Part shown: positions 1-13,300 of the stretch, in pieces
Position numbering within the stretch: position 1 is the first letter of the stretch
Layout: each line of letters starts with the position of its first letter
Source of the DNA: Ascaris suum
Lineage: Eukaryota; Nematoda; Chromadorea; Rhabditida; Ascarididae
DNA length: 64,000 bases
NCBI GenBank assembly: GCA_013433145.1
Contig: CM024180.1
Location: forward strand, 2,817,001-2,881,000
Direction: 5' to 3'
Notes under the pieces: generated by a model
Databases searched by the model: none
Told to the model about the DNA's origin: nothing
The model's input: only the letters and a program-made list of their open reading frames with translations
Program-made: the position numbers and the translations under genes

Positions 1-377
1 CTTGGCGTGAACTCATCGAAAATAATGCATTTTTCTATGCAATATTCACTATTTTAGGTGGTTGAAATGTTACACCTTTGCGATTGAATTCAGCGCACTT
101 AATCAATTAATTTGAATCTTCCAGTGAACATTTCCCACGAGCATTAGCTGATTGGACAAGAACTTTGTGTAGTTCTTTTTTCGCATTCCCTTTGGGATTC
201 TCGAATCTTTTTTATTTCAAAATAACAGTGAAAGTTGAGCCTTCGTTAATTACAGCAGTCAAGGACCACGGTCTTGCAAGGAGCGGGTTCAATGGACTCC
301 TCGAGCACTTCATCCTCTACTTTTATCTTGTTATCATTAGATCTCTCTAGCAGATCTGACATTTTGTTCCCTCCCTT

Positions 378-396
378 CCCCCCCCCCCCCCCCCCC
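378..396. repeat. Poly-C tract, 19 C
   Basis: Uninterrupted run of 19 C. On the minus strand it is a G-run able to form quadruplex structures. Long homopolymers are also error-prone in assembly, so the exact length is uncertain. Confidence 0.9.
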
Positions 397-416
397 TACA
401 AATCAAGTAGCACTTA

Positions 417-559
417 ATCTTTGAGTGTCGACCCTTATGGATCCTGAAACCTTAACTATTTGAGTTCGATAAAAAATAAAGTTTTGATAAAAAAGGTTCT
501 AAAAAAAAGTTCCCTTCAGGATCCATGACACTCAAACTTAATCTAAAATAGTTAAGGTC
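417..559. repeat. Interrupted inverted repeat
   Basis: The left arm contains TTGAGTGTCG, then ATGGATCCTGAA, then ACCTTAACTATTT. The right side contains the reverse complements TTCAGGATCCAT, GACACTCAA and AAATAGTTAAGGT. The right-hand blocks are not in simple mirror order, so this is either a rearranged hairpin or the remnant of a small foldback element. No coding capacity. Confidence 0.6.
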
Positions 560-697
560 TATAAAGAAACATACAATGACACGGGCAATAACACTTGCGG
601 CGTCGTCAGAGTATAATATTGCAAGTAGCACTGACCTCAGGGAGATGGCATAAACCCGTCAATGAATCAGCGCTATCATAAAACAAGATAAAATCAC

Positions 698-779
698 CGG
701 GAACTTGATCTTTGGTTAGTGCCGCAATTCAAAATCACAAGCGGGAACTTGATCTTTGGTTAGTGCCGCAATTCAAAAT
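698..779. repeat. 38-base direct duplication
   Basis: A 38-base block beginning CGGGAACTTGATC and ending CAATTCAAAAT occurs at 698-735 and again at 742-779 with no difference that I can see. The period is 44 bases, indicating a recent local duplication. Confidence 0.9.
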
Positions 780-1677
780 ACAAATGGAAACTTTTTTATC
801 GAACCTAAGATGAAGAAAAAACACTCATAATTCTGCAGCATTGTTTTTATTTCTGGTACGATTCACACGACTTTAAGTGCTTTTGCAACGTATTTGAGAG
901 TTTACAAAAGAGGTTCGTATTGACTCTTCATTCCTTCGAAAATCGTTTATACAAATTCGACACACCGCCCAATTAACAATTTGCAGAAAATAAAATGAGA
1001 ACATTGACTCTTTTTTGCGAGTAAATTACTGTCAAAATATGACGTTCAGAAACAATCAAATCGACTGCACCAAGAATTATCTCAAAAAAGAAATCCAAAG
1101 AAAATGTACGTCTTCGACTATACGGGTGTATAAATTACCATCGAAATCAGGTGTGATTCAGGTAAACACTCAATGATAGCAAACATCGCTACCAATGAGT
1201 ACACGGCATAGCAGAAGGGTTTTAAAATATGCGGTCATGACCGTCGATAGAGTCACAATATGAAACGAAAACCACAATAGACAAAAGCGAGTTATACAGC
1301 AAATAGAAGCGAAGCAGTAGCAAATAGAGGAAGAGAAAGGAGAGGTATGGAGGAAAGGACGATGAGGGATTTCTCTGCATCCCCCTCCTCTCTACTCCCA
1401 TTTTGGCTTTCTGCATGGGATGCTGAATAAAAAAAAACAGAAAAAACTTCAATTTGGAGTTAACCTCTCCCTTCTCGCTTCCTCTTGTCATTTTTGTGGA
1501 CGTTCCTCACATCGTATGCACACATATAGGCCTTCACGTACGCCTTTGCCGGAATGCCTTGTCATAGCACAATAAACCTCAAAGACGCGATTAATAAAAC
1601 AAGGAGGGTTTTCTCAATTCACAGTAAAATAACAGCTGAATATATTCGATACTTCTACCACTTCCATTTATACGTAC

Positions 1678-1750
1678 CTCCGCCGTAAGTCCCATCGATA
1701 TATTCAGCCTTTGAGGGAATGAAGAACCGCAGTGGATCGATGATTGGCAT
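1678..1750 (-). CDS. Possible first coding exon of an unknown gene
   Basis: On the minus strand an ATG at 1750 follows TTTAG directly, as at a cis or trans splice acceptor. It opens 24 codons (MPIIDPLRFFIPSKA...) before a donor-like GTACGT at 1677. The peptide looks coding in composition but I do not recognise it and found no convincing next exon nearer the window edge. It lies about 670 bases downstream of the NBR1-like gene on the same strand, so it could begin a neighbouring gene. Weak call. Confidence 0.2.
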
Positions 1751-2419
1751 CTAAACCTCCACCCACAATGCCAATCCCAATTCGATATTAGTGACGACCA
1801 CATTTTCTCATTTTGGAAACGCCCTAATAAAGTTGAATCTCTTCCTACTCACCTTCCCCTCCCTCTTTCGTTAAAAAACGAGACACAGTTCAGCTTCAGC
1901 TGATAACATCCTGTCCCCCGTCAAGTACACTCATCTCCAACCTTTATCTTTATCACACGACATTCAACGTACGATTATAAGACACAGATCGAAAGAAAAA
2001 GGGAAATGAAATACACGCCAAGAACGATGAACGAATAAAACTCGACGAGCTAACTGCGGTAAACCAGCCGCAAGCAAACTACAAGTATATTGTCACTAGC
2101 ATAACGTGGGCGATTTGCTGAGAATATTCTTCCTTTGCGGTGTTACTGAAAGGTACTAATTCAACTACAGATAAGTTAAACTGTTGCGATATTTACAGTG
2201 ACACCTCAGTTATACTGTTCGGAAATGCAGCAATACGAAATTTTTCTTCCTGCATAGGAACAAATTAGAATTAAATGATGCTTAAAATGACTTCACATAA
2301 GCGCGCCTGCAAAATCTCAAAATATCCATTTCATTCAATTTATCTCTCAGTTTAGAATTTTCTCACCGTATTGCTCATTTCGAAACAGCACAAATTTAGA
2401 GACGAATCAATATGTCAAA

Positions 2420-5400
2420 CTAAACATCCTCCGAGCCAATGTGCGACAACGATTCCGCATCGACCACGTCGAAATCTGAATCGAGTATCGTCGATACAGC
2501 GCTTTCTGATTCATCGTCATTGATCACGATATCCTAAACTTCTCAACATCACAAAATTGTACCTTTAAAAGCCGCTTTCATCACATTCGAATGTGAAAAT
2601 TTATTATCGGAGTAATTTCTATTAAAATCCCAAAAATGCGTTATCGAATTCATAAGTTTGATTGAGAAACCAGTCGGGCTGCGGTTGAATACTTCACAGC
2701 CTCACTCTAAATCAGCTTGCGCCCGCTTTAAACGATAAGTGAAAAGGCGCATCAGAACGGTTGGCAAAACACCCGCCGTGAGCAAGTTTTTTCGAACGCT
2801 TGTCCCTTCCCCAATAAGGGATGCGTCAAATGAAAATTTTCGACGATGATTCTGACCAACTGTGGCTGCCAAATTCTACGACCTTAGCTTTAGTGATTCT
2901 GCCAAAACGATTCTGAACTTTGAACGGGGAATTTACCCATGAAAGCATATAAAGTCGAACACTCAAGACCCAGAATGCTTTTGTCGAAAAAACATCTTAA
3001 AGAGCCGCCTGAAATACACTATGTGCTCGGATTATCCCAAATCTGGAAAATGATCACCTAAGTACGGTGCTTAGTCAGGTATGCAAAAAACAATGCCCCA
3101 CCCCATTATGCTTCAACCTGTGCGACATTTGCGAATGGCCACAAAGTAGGTAATCGGTGGGTGCACAAGTGCTTCGCGACACACATACCGCAAACACAAA
3201 ATGCACATACCATCTCATCCCCTGCTGACGACAACACTCCCATTTGAAAGATAAGTGGCGGCCCGAAGAAGCGACTGTGTTGAGTGGAAGGGTCACGAGA
3301 CATTGCCAATCGCCATATCGCTCTGCACGGTTTCGCATCGAGAGGAGCGTTCATCCATACGACAGCATCAAGCGATCGACCAACTTGAAGTGAATTCGGC
3401 AATGAAATCGAACAGAAGAACGGATCAAGATTTGGTGTATGACTTACCAATTCCAGCTGCAATTAAAATGCTTAAACGAGCTACTTCTGGTGATTTAAAG
3501 TAAGACCTGAAAAACAGAACAAGCTTTTTACGGTGGATGATAATAAAAAATGCAGAAGAATGCCATGATCGAATCAAAAGGGTCAACTTCATCCCACCTC
3601 AATCTCCACTTCTTCTCCTTTACCAGTAGAACAAGACATCTGAACGTAATAGGCTAAACAATACTGCTATAGTGTAACCGGCCCCTTCCTCTCTCCCCTC
3701 CTCCAACCTCGCCTCGTTCCCACCAGACGTACTTTGGCAGAACATTAACTGGTCACCTAAACTGATCTAACAAGTAAATGTCCCAGCAATAATCTGGCAA
3801 ATCTCTCCATTAGTTCCAATGCGAGGAAAAAACGTACGTTCCTAAACTCTATAAAGGCATGCATTTTGCACACTTCGGGTAGTTCCTGAGCAAGCTCACA
3901 TATGAATAGACCTCCCTTCCCTTCCTTAAAGGTTAGCACATCCTATGCACACCTTATCACCAACCCTTTCATCATTAGGATTTTCGTTGTTCGTATGAAC
4001 GCGTGCAAGAAGATGCCAGCAACGAACAGCTGCATGAAATTTGAAAAAAAAAATCCTACTGAAAAAGGACGACGAGGAAAAAATCCGAATATTTCATCCG
4101 ATGAAATGTATGCATCAGGATAAACTACGAGAAAAATTTTCTGACACTACAATAAATGAAGAGACCCTCCCCTCCTTCCTGGAATATTTTAAACGAAGAC
4201 GAGCGCCTTCGATATTTCTACAAACGAGAACTAGTCGTTCTTAAATATTTCCTCAGCACAATCAAATCACAAATTAATCCGCTGACTTTTATATGTGTGA
4301 ACAAAACGTCCATTTAGAACCAAAAATACCAACCGTAACGTTTTTCCATTTCACCGTACCCGAGTTACGAATAGTCCATTGCTTCCAGAATGTTCCTTTA
4401 CACTCATCGATTTCGGTCATTAAGGCAACTTCACCTTCATGCTCAATTTCGGCGTCCAATATCCCGTTGCTCTCCGGCAACAACTTGTTTGTTAGACGCG
4501 CAAAAGTTGGTGGCGACAAATGCGCGTTCGCAGCACTACTTTTCGACAAAAAATGCTGACGCAATGATGCCAAATCCTCAACGCGCATATCGATAGCTGG
4601 TCGAACGATTGTATGATGAGGATCATGTGAGAATACCTCATCCAATTTAAGATCGGCGTAATTGCAATCCGTATGCACACATACGAATGGCATAGCATTA
4701 TAATCATTAGACTGATACATCTGTGATGAACCAGATGTTTGACTTGTCGTCAGACAATCGATATTGTCTGAAGTATACAAAGAGCCGGTAATCTCGTAGA
4801 CTGACCGATCTGTTCGAGCGTCGTGGACAGACATTTTGGACGATTGCGATTCGTTCAGAAAATTTGGGCACTTCTCGACATTGTTTATCGCGGAGTCGTC
4901 CAACTTCTTCAGCTCAGATTTATTTGAGTTCAAGCCAATAACGGTGGACATTGATGATGCACTACTGCCATTGCTGTCCGAAATAAGCTGGGAATTCTTT
5001 AAGTGGTTGCATTCTGAATGCAGTTTTTTGGAATCTTCTAATGAGTTGCGCCCATTGATTTCTTGACCTCTAGCAAGCAGATACGCTTTACTAGAGTCTT
5101 CTTTATCTTTTGGCTGAGTGGGTGATGATAAGATACTTTCTTCCGTATTCGAAGATTCCTCTCCTTCCTTCGGCACGCCAGCTACAGCCGCTGACACAGA
5201 TTTATCGAATTCATTCGTTGCAAATGAATCCACAAGTGACGTGTCATGCTCAGATTCCACCACGACCTTCCCATCAAAACCTCGCCGAGTCTCTTCAACC
5301 TTCGTTGTGGTTTCGAATACTTCCCGATCATTTGACCATGAATGATCGTCGTGATGGCTATCCGATTGCTTAACATCTTTAACTTCGTCAAGTTTGCAAT

Positions 5401-7681
5401 CTGTTTCCTTTTCGGCCACCGCCTCTTTCCGGGAACAACAAGTGCAGGAATCCATAGATGCAACATTGGTGCAATGGGAACACATATCCGATGTGAACAA
5501 TGAGGAAAGACGTGCGTCCAACTCACGTTTCACTTCAATACGGATCTCATCACGAACCTGAAGAAATTCATAGCAACGAGTTACCGCATAAATAAACAGA
5601 CAAAACATTGCAAACGTTACAAGCACTATGAAATTATTGTAAAATCACCTTCACATTCTCTCTACAATTTATGCACCTTTTCCACTCTTTCTTCAGATTT
5701 GCGAACTGTATATTCACTGGGCAAATATTGCAAAACTTAACGTAAATAATAAAATCTGGCATCTAGTACTAAAAAAAACAATTCAGCGACCAATTTCGAT
5801 CGATACAACATTAAGAACCGGTGGCCTTAAAGGCTTAAAAGGCTATCCAACAAGCAAATTCGCAATCACAAAACCAAGAAAATCCAAATAAAGCATTCCC
5901 TTCGAAAAAAAAAAAGAAGAAAAAGGGCTCTGTAAGCAACTTCAACAACTAACAGTGAAAAGGGCGTATTTATAGCAGAGTGTATACGGAAAAAAACCTT
6001 CTAAACGACATTCAAACGAAACCTGCAAAATCCTTACCCATCTTACGATCAAACACGCCTCTTTTAATCTAAATATGAAGGAAAATATATTACTGAGAAA
6101 AATCTTCTGATTAAACGACCAACTGATTGAAATACAACAAAACAACGGAACCTTTTCCATTACAGAATCCAACATCTTCGATAGCGCTCCTTGTTCCTCC
6201 GAAATTGTCGTCCCCTTCCTCACCGATGATGAATCCTGAAAACTTCCATAAAACCAAATATAATGAATAACTTAAATGCTTTCAGGCAAGTTCACTTACG
6301 CTAAAAAATTTTCCAAATAAGGGATCGAAATCCCCTCAACTGAAATGAATTAAGAGCGAAGCGGAGCTTATAAGTTTCAGTAAATAAATTAGCAGAAGTC
6401 AAGCAAATTACAATGGAAGAGGAATATGAATTACAAATATTTTAGTTTTGAACGAAACAACTTGCTCGTATCTCTCACCATGAACGTGTGGGGTAATTTA
6501 GTGCATCACACCTTAACCCCACAAAAAAAAGAATACGAAATTCGGGTCTATCTTCTAGCCACCAACTAGGCACAATTCACATCACCTATTTTCATCATTC
6601 ACCATCAATTGTATTAAACGAATTTATAAATAAAAGACGTTTACCGTCGAATTAGCACAGCTGTCAGTAGAAGCAACGTTTTCATACTTGTAATTGCCAT
6701 CAATAAGAACGACCATCGTCGATTTACCCGCCGCAAGAAGATCACAAACGGCTGCCTCCAATTATTTTTTGCAATATAATTTCACTCAAATGATTGATCA
6801 ATAATTACGGTCGACTATATGCTATCAAAGCAATAAACTACTACTTCTTGTTTCGAATAAACTTACTACTTCATAGCATGAAACAATATCAATCTTTGAA
6901 TAATGCCCGCAAAGCAGCAACTGATTTATAAAAGACACTGAGTGCATGAGGTGAAGAACGTTTTCAGCCAGATCTTGTTCCTACCCTCACGAATATAATT
7001 TTAGCGATCAGCTTACACGATCGAACGCACTTCTATGGCAGATCAATATGCCACCCCCCTCTTCCAATATTTTCCAAGTATGCGCTCTTCAAATTGAACT
7101 TCTACGATGATAGCCACATTACTCAGTTAATAAAAAATAAATAAATAAAAAAGGACGGATTTAGGTCAAACGTTGCATCGAATCAACGCACAGCAATAAA
7201 TAGCTCTATCATTGCCCAATATATCCTCTCTGAGTGATAAAAACTCAAAAAAAGCACACATGCGAAGACGACATCGTTTCATAGATTAAGCGGAGAGCAG
7301 ACAACTCGATCGAAAGGAACTAGAAGACTCTAACGGAAACATATACTTTTATCAACAGTGTAAACAGAACTGATAACGGCATAATCGTGTAAAGCGCGAA
7401 AGTTAAATACAAGAACGCAACACAGCGACTAACCTTATAAGACTCACTGTTGTCCATTATGACGAAGTCACCATCTGAATCCTGGTATTTTGGAGGACCG
7501 TTGAGGATAAAATTATTGCTGATGAAGATTTCTGTTGATTGGGCAATTCGGTTAGCCTCTGTTTGACGTATTTCAATTGAAATCGGTTCACCTGATAGGG
7601 TTGTATGATGAGATGACAACTCGTCAACGTTTGTATGCAACAACAAACGCATTCTCAACGTTGCTTCTCCCAATATGATTG
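2420..7681 (-). CDS. NBR1: NBR1-like autophagy receptor, PB1 and FW domains (six exons seen, 5' end open)
   Basis: Exons 7434-7681, 6645-6755, 6152-6235, 4340-5557, 3211-3456 and 2420-2533; every junction has GT..AG and matching phase. About 670 residues are visible. The first two exons form a PB1-type domain: the OPCA motif KYQDSDGDFVIM is in the first and the closing strand (STMVVLID) in the second. Exon four (406 codons) starts VRDEIRIEVKREL, has a Cys cluster (CSHC...CTCC) where family members carry a ZZ finger, then a long Ser/Asp/Glu-rich stretch. The FW domain follows (FWKQWTIRNSGTVKW in exon four; VVWMNAP and AIWRL in exon five). The last exon is acidic, holds DFDVVDAE (LC3-interacting-region form F-x-x-V) and ends SEDV-stop, with no UBA domain. 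NBR1 proteins link ubiquitinated cargo to ATG8 during selective autophagy. A start codon upstream of 7681 was not found. Confidence 0.8.
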
Positions 7682-9152
7682 CTGAAATTTTGTGAAATTT
7701 GGGTAGCGAAATTTATCTATAAAAAGAATTAAGTGCATGACGATGAGTGGGAAATACGCACAAAACTTGCATTCAAAATATTCGTGAACAACCGCCCATC
7801 CTTCTATTCTCCTTTAAACCAACAACCGGCAGCTGGAAAGTATTAGAGGAAGTGCTGGGGAGAAGAGGTGCGAATCACCAAGAGAAAGAGAAAACTCAAG
7901 ACTGCACAATAATGGCAAGATGGCCAGCTGGTATCTTACAGGTTACACGAATTTCACTTCTGTGAATACCGTCTGCGCTCGTTTTATTTCAGCACATATA
8001 CGACCTGTATATGGACTGTTCCAATCTTAGAAGTTTTAATCAGGAGCATCACCAAAGACAAACCTTATCCAAGTCAGACATGGACAACCTTTCCCTTCCC
8101 TTCTCTCCCCGCCCCCAATACTAGACAATTATTCTGCCACCCTCAATATCAGACAATCATAAATTCTATTGTAACAATTATAACAAATATCGTTTCTATT
8201 CAAAGTGAGACACATATGGCCTGCGAAGGTCATACTTAAAAGCAGAGCACAAGCTAAGCGCACACACTCAACAACAATACAGCTCTCCGAACTCACGCTG
8301 CACAGACCGACCTAACTCGCTTACAACCTGCAAACTTCGTCTCCCGAACCTCTGTCAATGCAGACTGCGCGCAAATGTTTCGAACAGCTTGCAGGTTATC
8401 AATTTGAACACTGCACGCACTGCTCCGCGAAGCTTCCCAAAATGGAACTATACAGGTACAACCAAATTAAGCCAGCTTCAGCTGCTAAACTTTCCCAACC
8501 CGTTCCACTTACAGAAGAAAATAATCGGTTCCGGTCACGTTTCAAAATTTGCGTTCAGCAGCTACAAATATGAATATAACGTTCCCGTCCAAGATTTATT
8601 GATACAAATCTCTCTGCGTTGAAAATACACATAATGAGAAAGAGTACAACCTTTTACTCTACGAGAGATACAACCGAATATCTTCATATAATATTAAATA
8701 GGGAAATTCTTCCGAAACTTCGATTTCGAAAGCATGCAGTCATTTCTTATGTGCCTTAGATTTAAATTTTGCTTTAATTTTCTTCATAGGATCATGACTT
8801 GATTAAATTATGGTAGATTGGAATTAGTGGGAACCTCAACCAGTTGAAGCGTGCTTATTTGCAGCTGACTTTTTTGGTGGGCGCGCTGAAAAAATATGGT
8901 TGCTTGGAAGTTAGGGGTCCCGAAGACCCCGGCGAAAGTTGCCAAGTTTGAGGAAACAAGAGAGGCCGAATGACTGGGTGAGGGGAGATGGGAGGAGAGG
9001 AAAAGGCGAGAGGTTGCTTGATAATTCCACTCATCGCTTTCCATTTTAAAAGCACGTGCTTCAATCGATTAGACGGTTAAAACAATCAATGAATAAACGC
9101 GTGACAATAATTTCTTCACCCTCTTCCGATACCAAATTATTGTTACATTGCA

Positions 9153-9163
9153 CCCCCCCCCCC
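9153..9163. repeat. Poly-C tract, 11 C
   Basis: Run of 11 C in a pyrimidine-rich stretch between genes. Confidence 0.85.
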
Positions 9164-10143
9164 TCCTCCCCAACGCTTCCATCACAAGTGCGGATAAAAG
9201 CTAGCTGTAGTTACTAAAGCCTCATATTTTTAATGTATTCACTACAAACCTACAGCAACGCAGACATATAAAGTTAGGCTATTAATACCCTCAATAATGC
9301 CACTACTTCTCCATATGACATTTCTTCCGGTGCTTGGTGGATGAGAAATCTGCTGAACCCCCGTCCCCATCCCCATTCATCGGAACTAGAGGAAATTCTA
9401 TTCCGTACCTAAATGAAACAACAAAATTAAAAAATAAACTGGAGATGTCTGAAAGCATATGCAAAAATGCACCTCAATACATCAACGAATAATCAACTGA
9501 AATAAGCAAAAAATTTAAAAATGAGAAATGTCGAAAATGGAATTAAACCAATCGAGAGAATAATTGAGGACGCTCAAACAATCGAACGGTTTATTAACAA
9601 CGTAACAAAACTAACCGTCTAGTGACCACTTGATAGTGACCATCCGAGGGGCACATCAAAAAATGAACACGACAAAACATTTGGACGATTAGTAAAATGT
9701 CCCGACAGCATAAAATTCAAGATTAAATAGCTGCATGCCTTAGCAAATATATACACAATAAATTCCAAATTTCGAAACATACAAAGATCTTTGATATATT
9801 TTTACAATGCAAAATTTTTATACAATAAACTTCAGGAAAATCTCACTAATATACAAAAAAAAGAGATTCATAACGACCGACCGGTATGAAAAATGAACAT
9901 AATGAAGTGCAACATTCAAGCGCATAATGTATTTGTTGAAAATTCCGCTGCAATGTTCAACAAATAAAGAGGAGAAATTAATCGATTAGGACTAGGTATC
10001 TGAAGCTCTTTCCACAAATTAAAAAAAAAAACACCGAAATTCAACCACATTTCATTGTAGCCGATAAAATGCATCTGAATATAAGTTCTGGCTAATTATA
10101 CCTTCAAAAAAAAAAAAAAAAAAACTATTGAAAACTAAAAGAA

Positions 10144-10153
10144 CCCCCCCCCC
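10144..10153. repeat. Poly-C tract, 10 C
   Basis: Run of 10 C, a little downstream of the 3' end of ARL2 (minus strand). Confidence 0.85.
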
Positions 10154-10363
10154 TCTGGGAATTTAAAGCTTTTCATTCGTCACATATATTACCACAACTA
10201 CTACAAAACATTTAACCCAGTCCGGGCATTCCGGCAGATCACATCGCCGCAAGAAAGAGGCCGCACTTAAGGGTGGAGTGAACCTGAAGTGAACATGTAA
10301 GCGAAGCGAGAAATTCGAGCAACTTTCGCAAACAGGCTGAACAGCTTTCGTAAGTGCTGCAGC

Positions 10364-13300
10364 TCACTCGAGATTATATAATCGTTCAGAAATATCGGCA
10401 CACATCCAATCCAATGCGTGGACAAGGTTGTCACCAGTAACTGCACTACATGCAAATATCTTCCAGTGATGTGACTTCAGGCTTGGCAAATCCAACAGCT
10501 GAAATATTCGAAAGAGTTAGCAAATCAAGAAAAAAGAGGACGACAAGACGAGGAGGGAGCCGACCAATTTTCAAGTGACCATAAGATATCGAAAAATCAA
10601 ATGTAGATTTTAAAAAACGCAAGTTTCAGCGTTGGTTTTGGCACCTTACTAACAGCCCATTTCGACTTTCTTGCTATTCTTCCGTGATCTTCGTTTTAAC
10701 CTGGTGATCGTTACAAGACAATTAAACAACCAATTAAACCCAATCATCCAACCGCTATATGTGGCCAGGGAAGGTACCAGAAACGCCTCTGCTAGAAGCG
10801 GCACCTGAAGAAAGAAGAGAACAAAATTCTTTGGTCACTGGGGCTGAAAATAAAACCACTTAGTCGTCACATTCTGTAACCATAACTTCTTTAATAAAAG
10901 GTACTGACGTACGACTGCGACAAAGCAAGTGCATGAGTGAATGGCTGTGATAAAAAGGCGCAGAGGGGTACTCGCCTCAAAAACAATCGTTCAAGTGTCT
11001 TTACTTTCTCGATATTAAAGACAACGCAACTGCTTGTTATACCTATCCTCTACAATCGAAGTATTCTCCAATTTTATCACTGTGTATGGTCCATTCGTAT
11101 TCCGCGCACGTATGAGAATAAAATACTCATCTATTCAGAATTTCACCGCTGCCCCCGTTCGTTTCGACGAATAAAACTTATGTCGGAGCCTTGCAATTCT
11201 GTTAGCGGGTCGTCTAATACGAGACCACCAAAATCGGGCCACCGATGGCTATAATTAACGTTGAGCCAAGTTAAGCAACCATCTCCCCACTAGCCCCTTT
11301 GTCCTTTTCATTATTTTTATCATTATTTTCATACCCCATTTGATGCTTCTCAAATATCCCTGCTAACCACAGAAGCGCACTTTTATAGCGTCTTATCGTT
11401 TCGCTCATATGGTCCGCAAAGGAGACGGATCCTTCGCATCTGATCCAGCAAACTAATGAAGTAGTGGAGGTGAATCGCCCAACCACATGCAACATGCAAC
11501 AAACCTTTAAACATTCATTGCACTTTCACATGCGGGGGCTTTCCAGAATTCACTTCAGTAGGTGGCTTTCATGCGTAAACAAGCGACTCTCAATTTGAAG
11601 CATGGAAATAGTAGAAAAACGGCTGTTCTTAAGAGCGAACAAATTTACTCGACAAGCCTCAGCCTGCGGATAACAAAAACGGATTGTTTCTTGCTCTGTG
11701 TTGCATTATTCCCGAGTTACAACCTTTTAAAGTGACATCACAACTTGAGCACCAATAGATCTTTCGCACAATCTAATAAGTGTATCATTTCGCGGGAGGA
11801 CTCCAAGTAGCATGAGAAAGATTCTCCTCTCCTCAAATTGAAGTGCCATCATGCACACAACAATCTCAAATCGAACCAAAGAATACTGGAGTGCCAGATG
11901 AAAAATACGGTAAAAATTAAAGCACTAATGATCAGCGCCGAGGAAACGCGGAACAGTAACAAGAAATTCGATGCAAAAGTAGTAAAATATTATTTAAAAA
12001 TATCTAAAATATACTAAGGTGCAAATTCTAAAAATAAAGCGGCTGTTTCTGATTCATCTTCTTGAAAATAAATACTTGCAAAACTTAAAGGATTCTAAAA
12101 TCAGTGCTAAAATTCATCAAAAATTAGAGAAAAGTGGGAAGGGGAGGGTGGAAGGAGGAAACACATATGGTAAAGGTATAACTTCGACTCTGCCCACAAT
12201 TAGCTACGCGTAAATATGCTTCATAACAACCGCTCGATACCATATATCCCGCTTCATTCTTTTTTTTTTGATGAAGCATGGACTTCCGGAGATGCAACAT
12301 CGCTGCACTTTGAAAATTACTTCGCCAGCTCCAAATTGCAATCCACTAACCTGCTCTATGTGTTCGGCTTTAACACTCGATGGGAGATCTTGTTTATTTG
12401 CAAGCACAAGCAACGAGGCGCCAATTAAGCGCTCTTCGATCTAAAAACGAAATGAATATATAAAATTGAAACCGTTATTTTTCCCCAATAATACCACTGA
12501 AATAGCCTATAAATATATCGATCAGTGCAATATTGTATTGCATTATAGACCAACAATAAATTGCGTATAAATACAATCACAGTATCTTCGACCCATTTCT
12601 TTATAGGAAGGAATTCACGAAATCGAAACTGCCACGCCTCGGCGAGAGCGACGAATCATCCAAGGAACTGAGAGATCGCTGCTGGCTGAAGCAACGGGGC
12701 GAAGTTGTTCCCCTCTCTCTACGACGACTCACCAGCAAGGCTACGAGAAATCCAGTGCTTCCAAAGATATTTCGCATAAGGTTTTAATACGTACTCTACC
12801 ATCTGTTTCCCGGATCACGCGAGCGGATAGCAAGAGTCCCAGTACTGACTCTAATACCAGATAGGTCCATTGTTTCCTGCCCAGCAGTCGGAAAAAAGTA
12901 CCCTCAACATCTGACAGTGCAAACTCTCCTTCGTTCCCGTTATCGCAAAGGCAAGCTCATATAGTGGCTTATCGGTGAGAGATTCGAAGACTTCAAAAAC
13001 GCATGGCGCGGGCAGACACGTCCTTTCTAAAGTTATGGTGAACGAAAAAGTCGACGCAGGTTGAAAACTTCGTAGTTTTATTGAGAGTAAGATGTAACTA
13101 CTTAGCATACAACAAGGGCAAATAACATACACAATATACTGCATTTTCCTTTCAAACAATTCAAAAACCGCTACCAACCAGAAGGGTTTTCAATTCGCGT
13201 TTACAGTCCTCCATACGATCAACATCTGCCGAATCGACCACCCATATCAAGCCATCCGTTTGCTCAAAATAGTTTCTCCAATAAGAACGAATACTCTTTT

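Larger units (their letters stand above)
1..2419. other. Intergenic DNA, no supported gene
   Basis: No recognisable protein or RNA gene. It holds a 19-base C tract (378-396), an interrupted inverted repeat (about 417-559), a 38-base direct duplication (698-779) and one possible small minus-strand exon (1678-1750), listed separately. Open frames here are short and low in complexity. Confidence 0.6.
7682..10363. other. Intergenic DNA between NBR1-like gene and ARL2
   Basis: No gene recognised. Part may hold the missing 5' exon or promoter of the NBR1-like gene: the exon starting at 7681 needs an upstream exon ending in phase 1. Contains C runs at 9153-9163 and 10144-10153 and several A runs. 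A short minus-strand frame beginning MESDEWNYQATS at 9044 was seen but not tied to any family. Confidence 0.5.

Noticed and set aside
1222..1491. Leu/Phe-rich 89-residue minus-strand frame
   Set aside because: Composition is explained by pyrimidine-rich low-complexity DNA; no recognisable motif.
3255..3503. 82-residue + strand frame
   Set aside because: Antisense shadow of the FW-domain exon of the NBR1-like gene.
4289..5626. Single-exon 445-residue membrane protein starting MLVTFAMFCLFIYAV
   Set aside because: The hydrophobic start lies upstream of a good TTTCTTCAG acceptor at 5558 and reads as intron; coding similarity begins at VRDEIRI. The 3' end reads past a phase-matched donor at 4339 in the FW domain.
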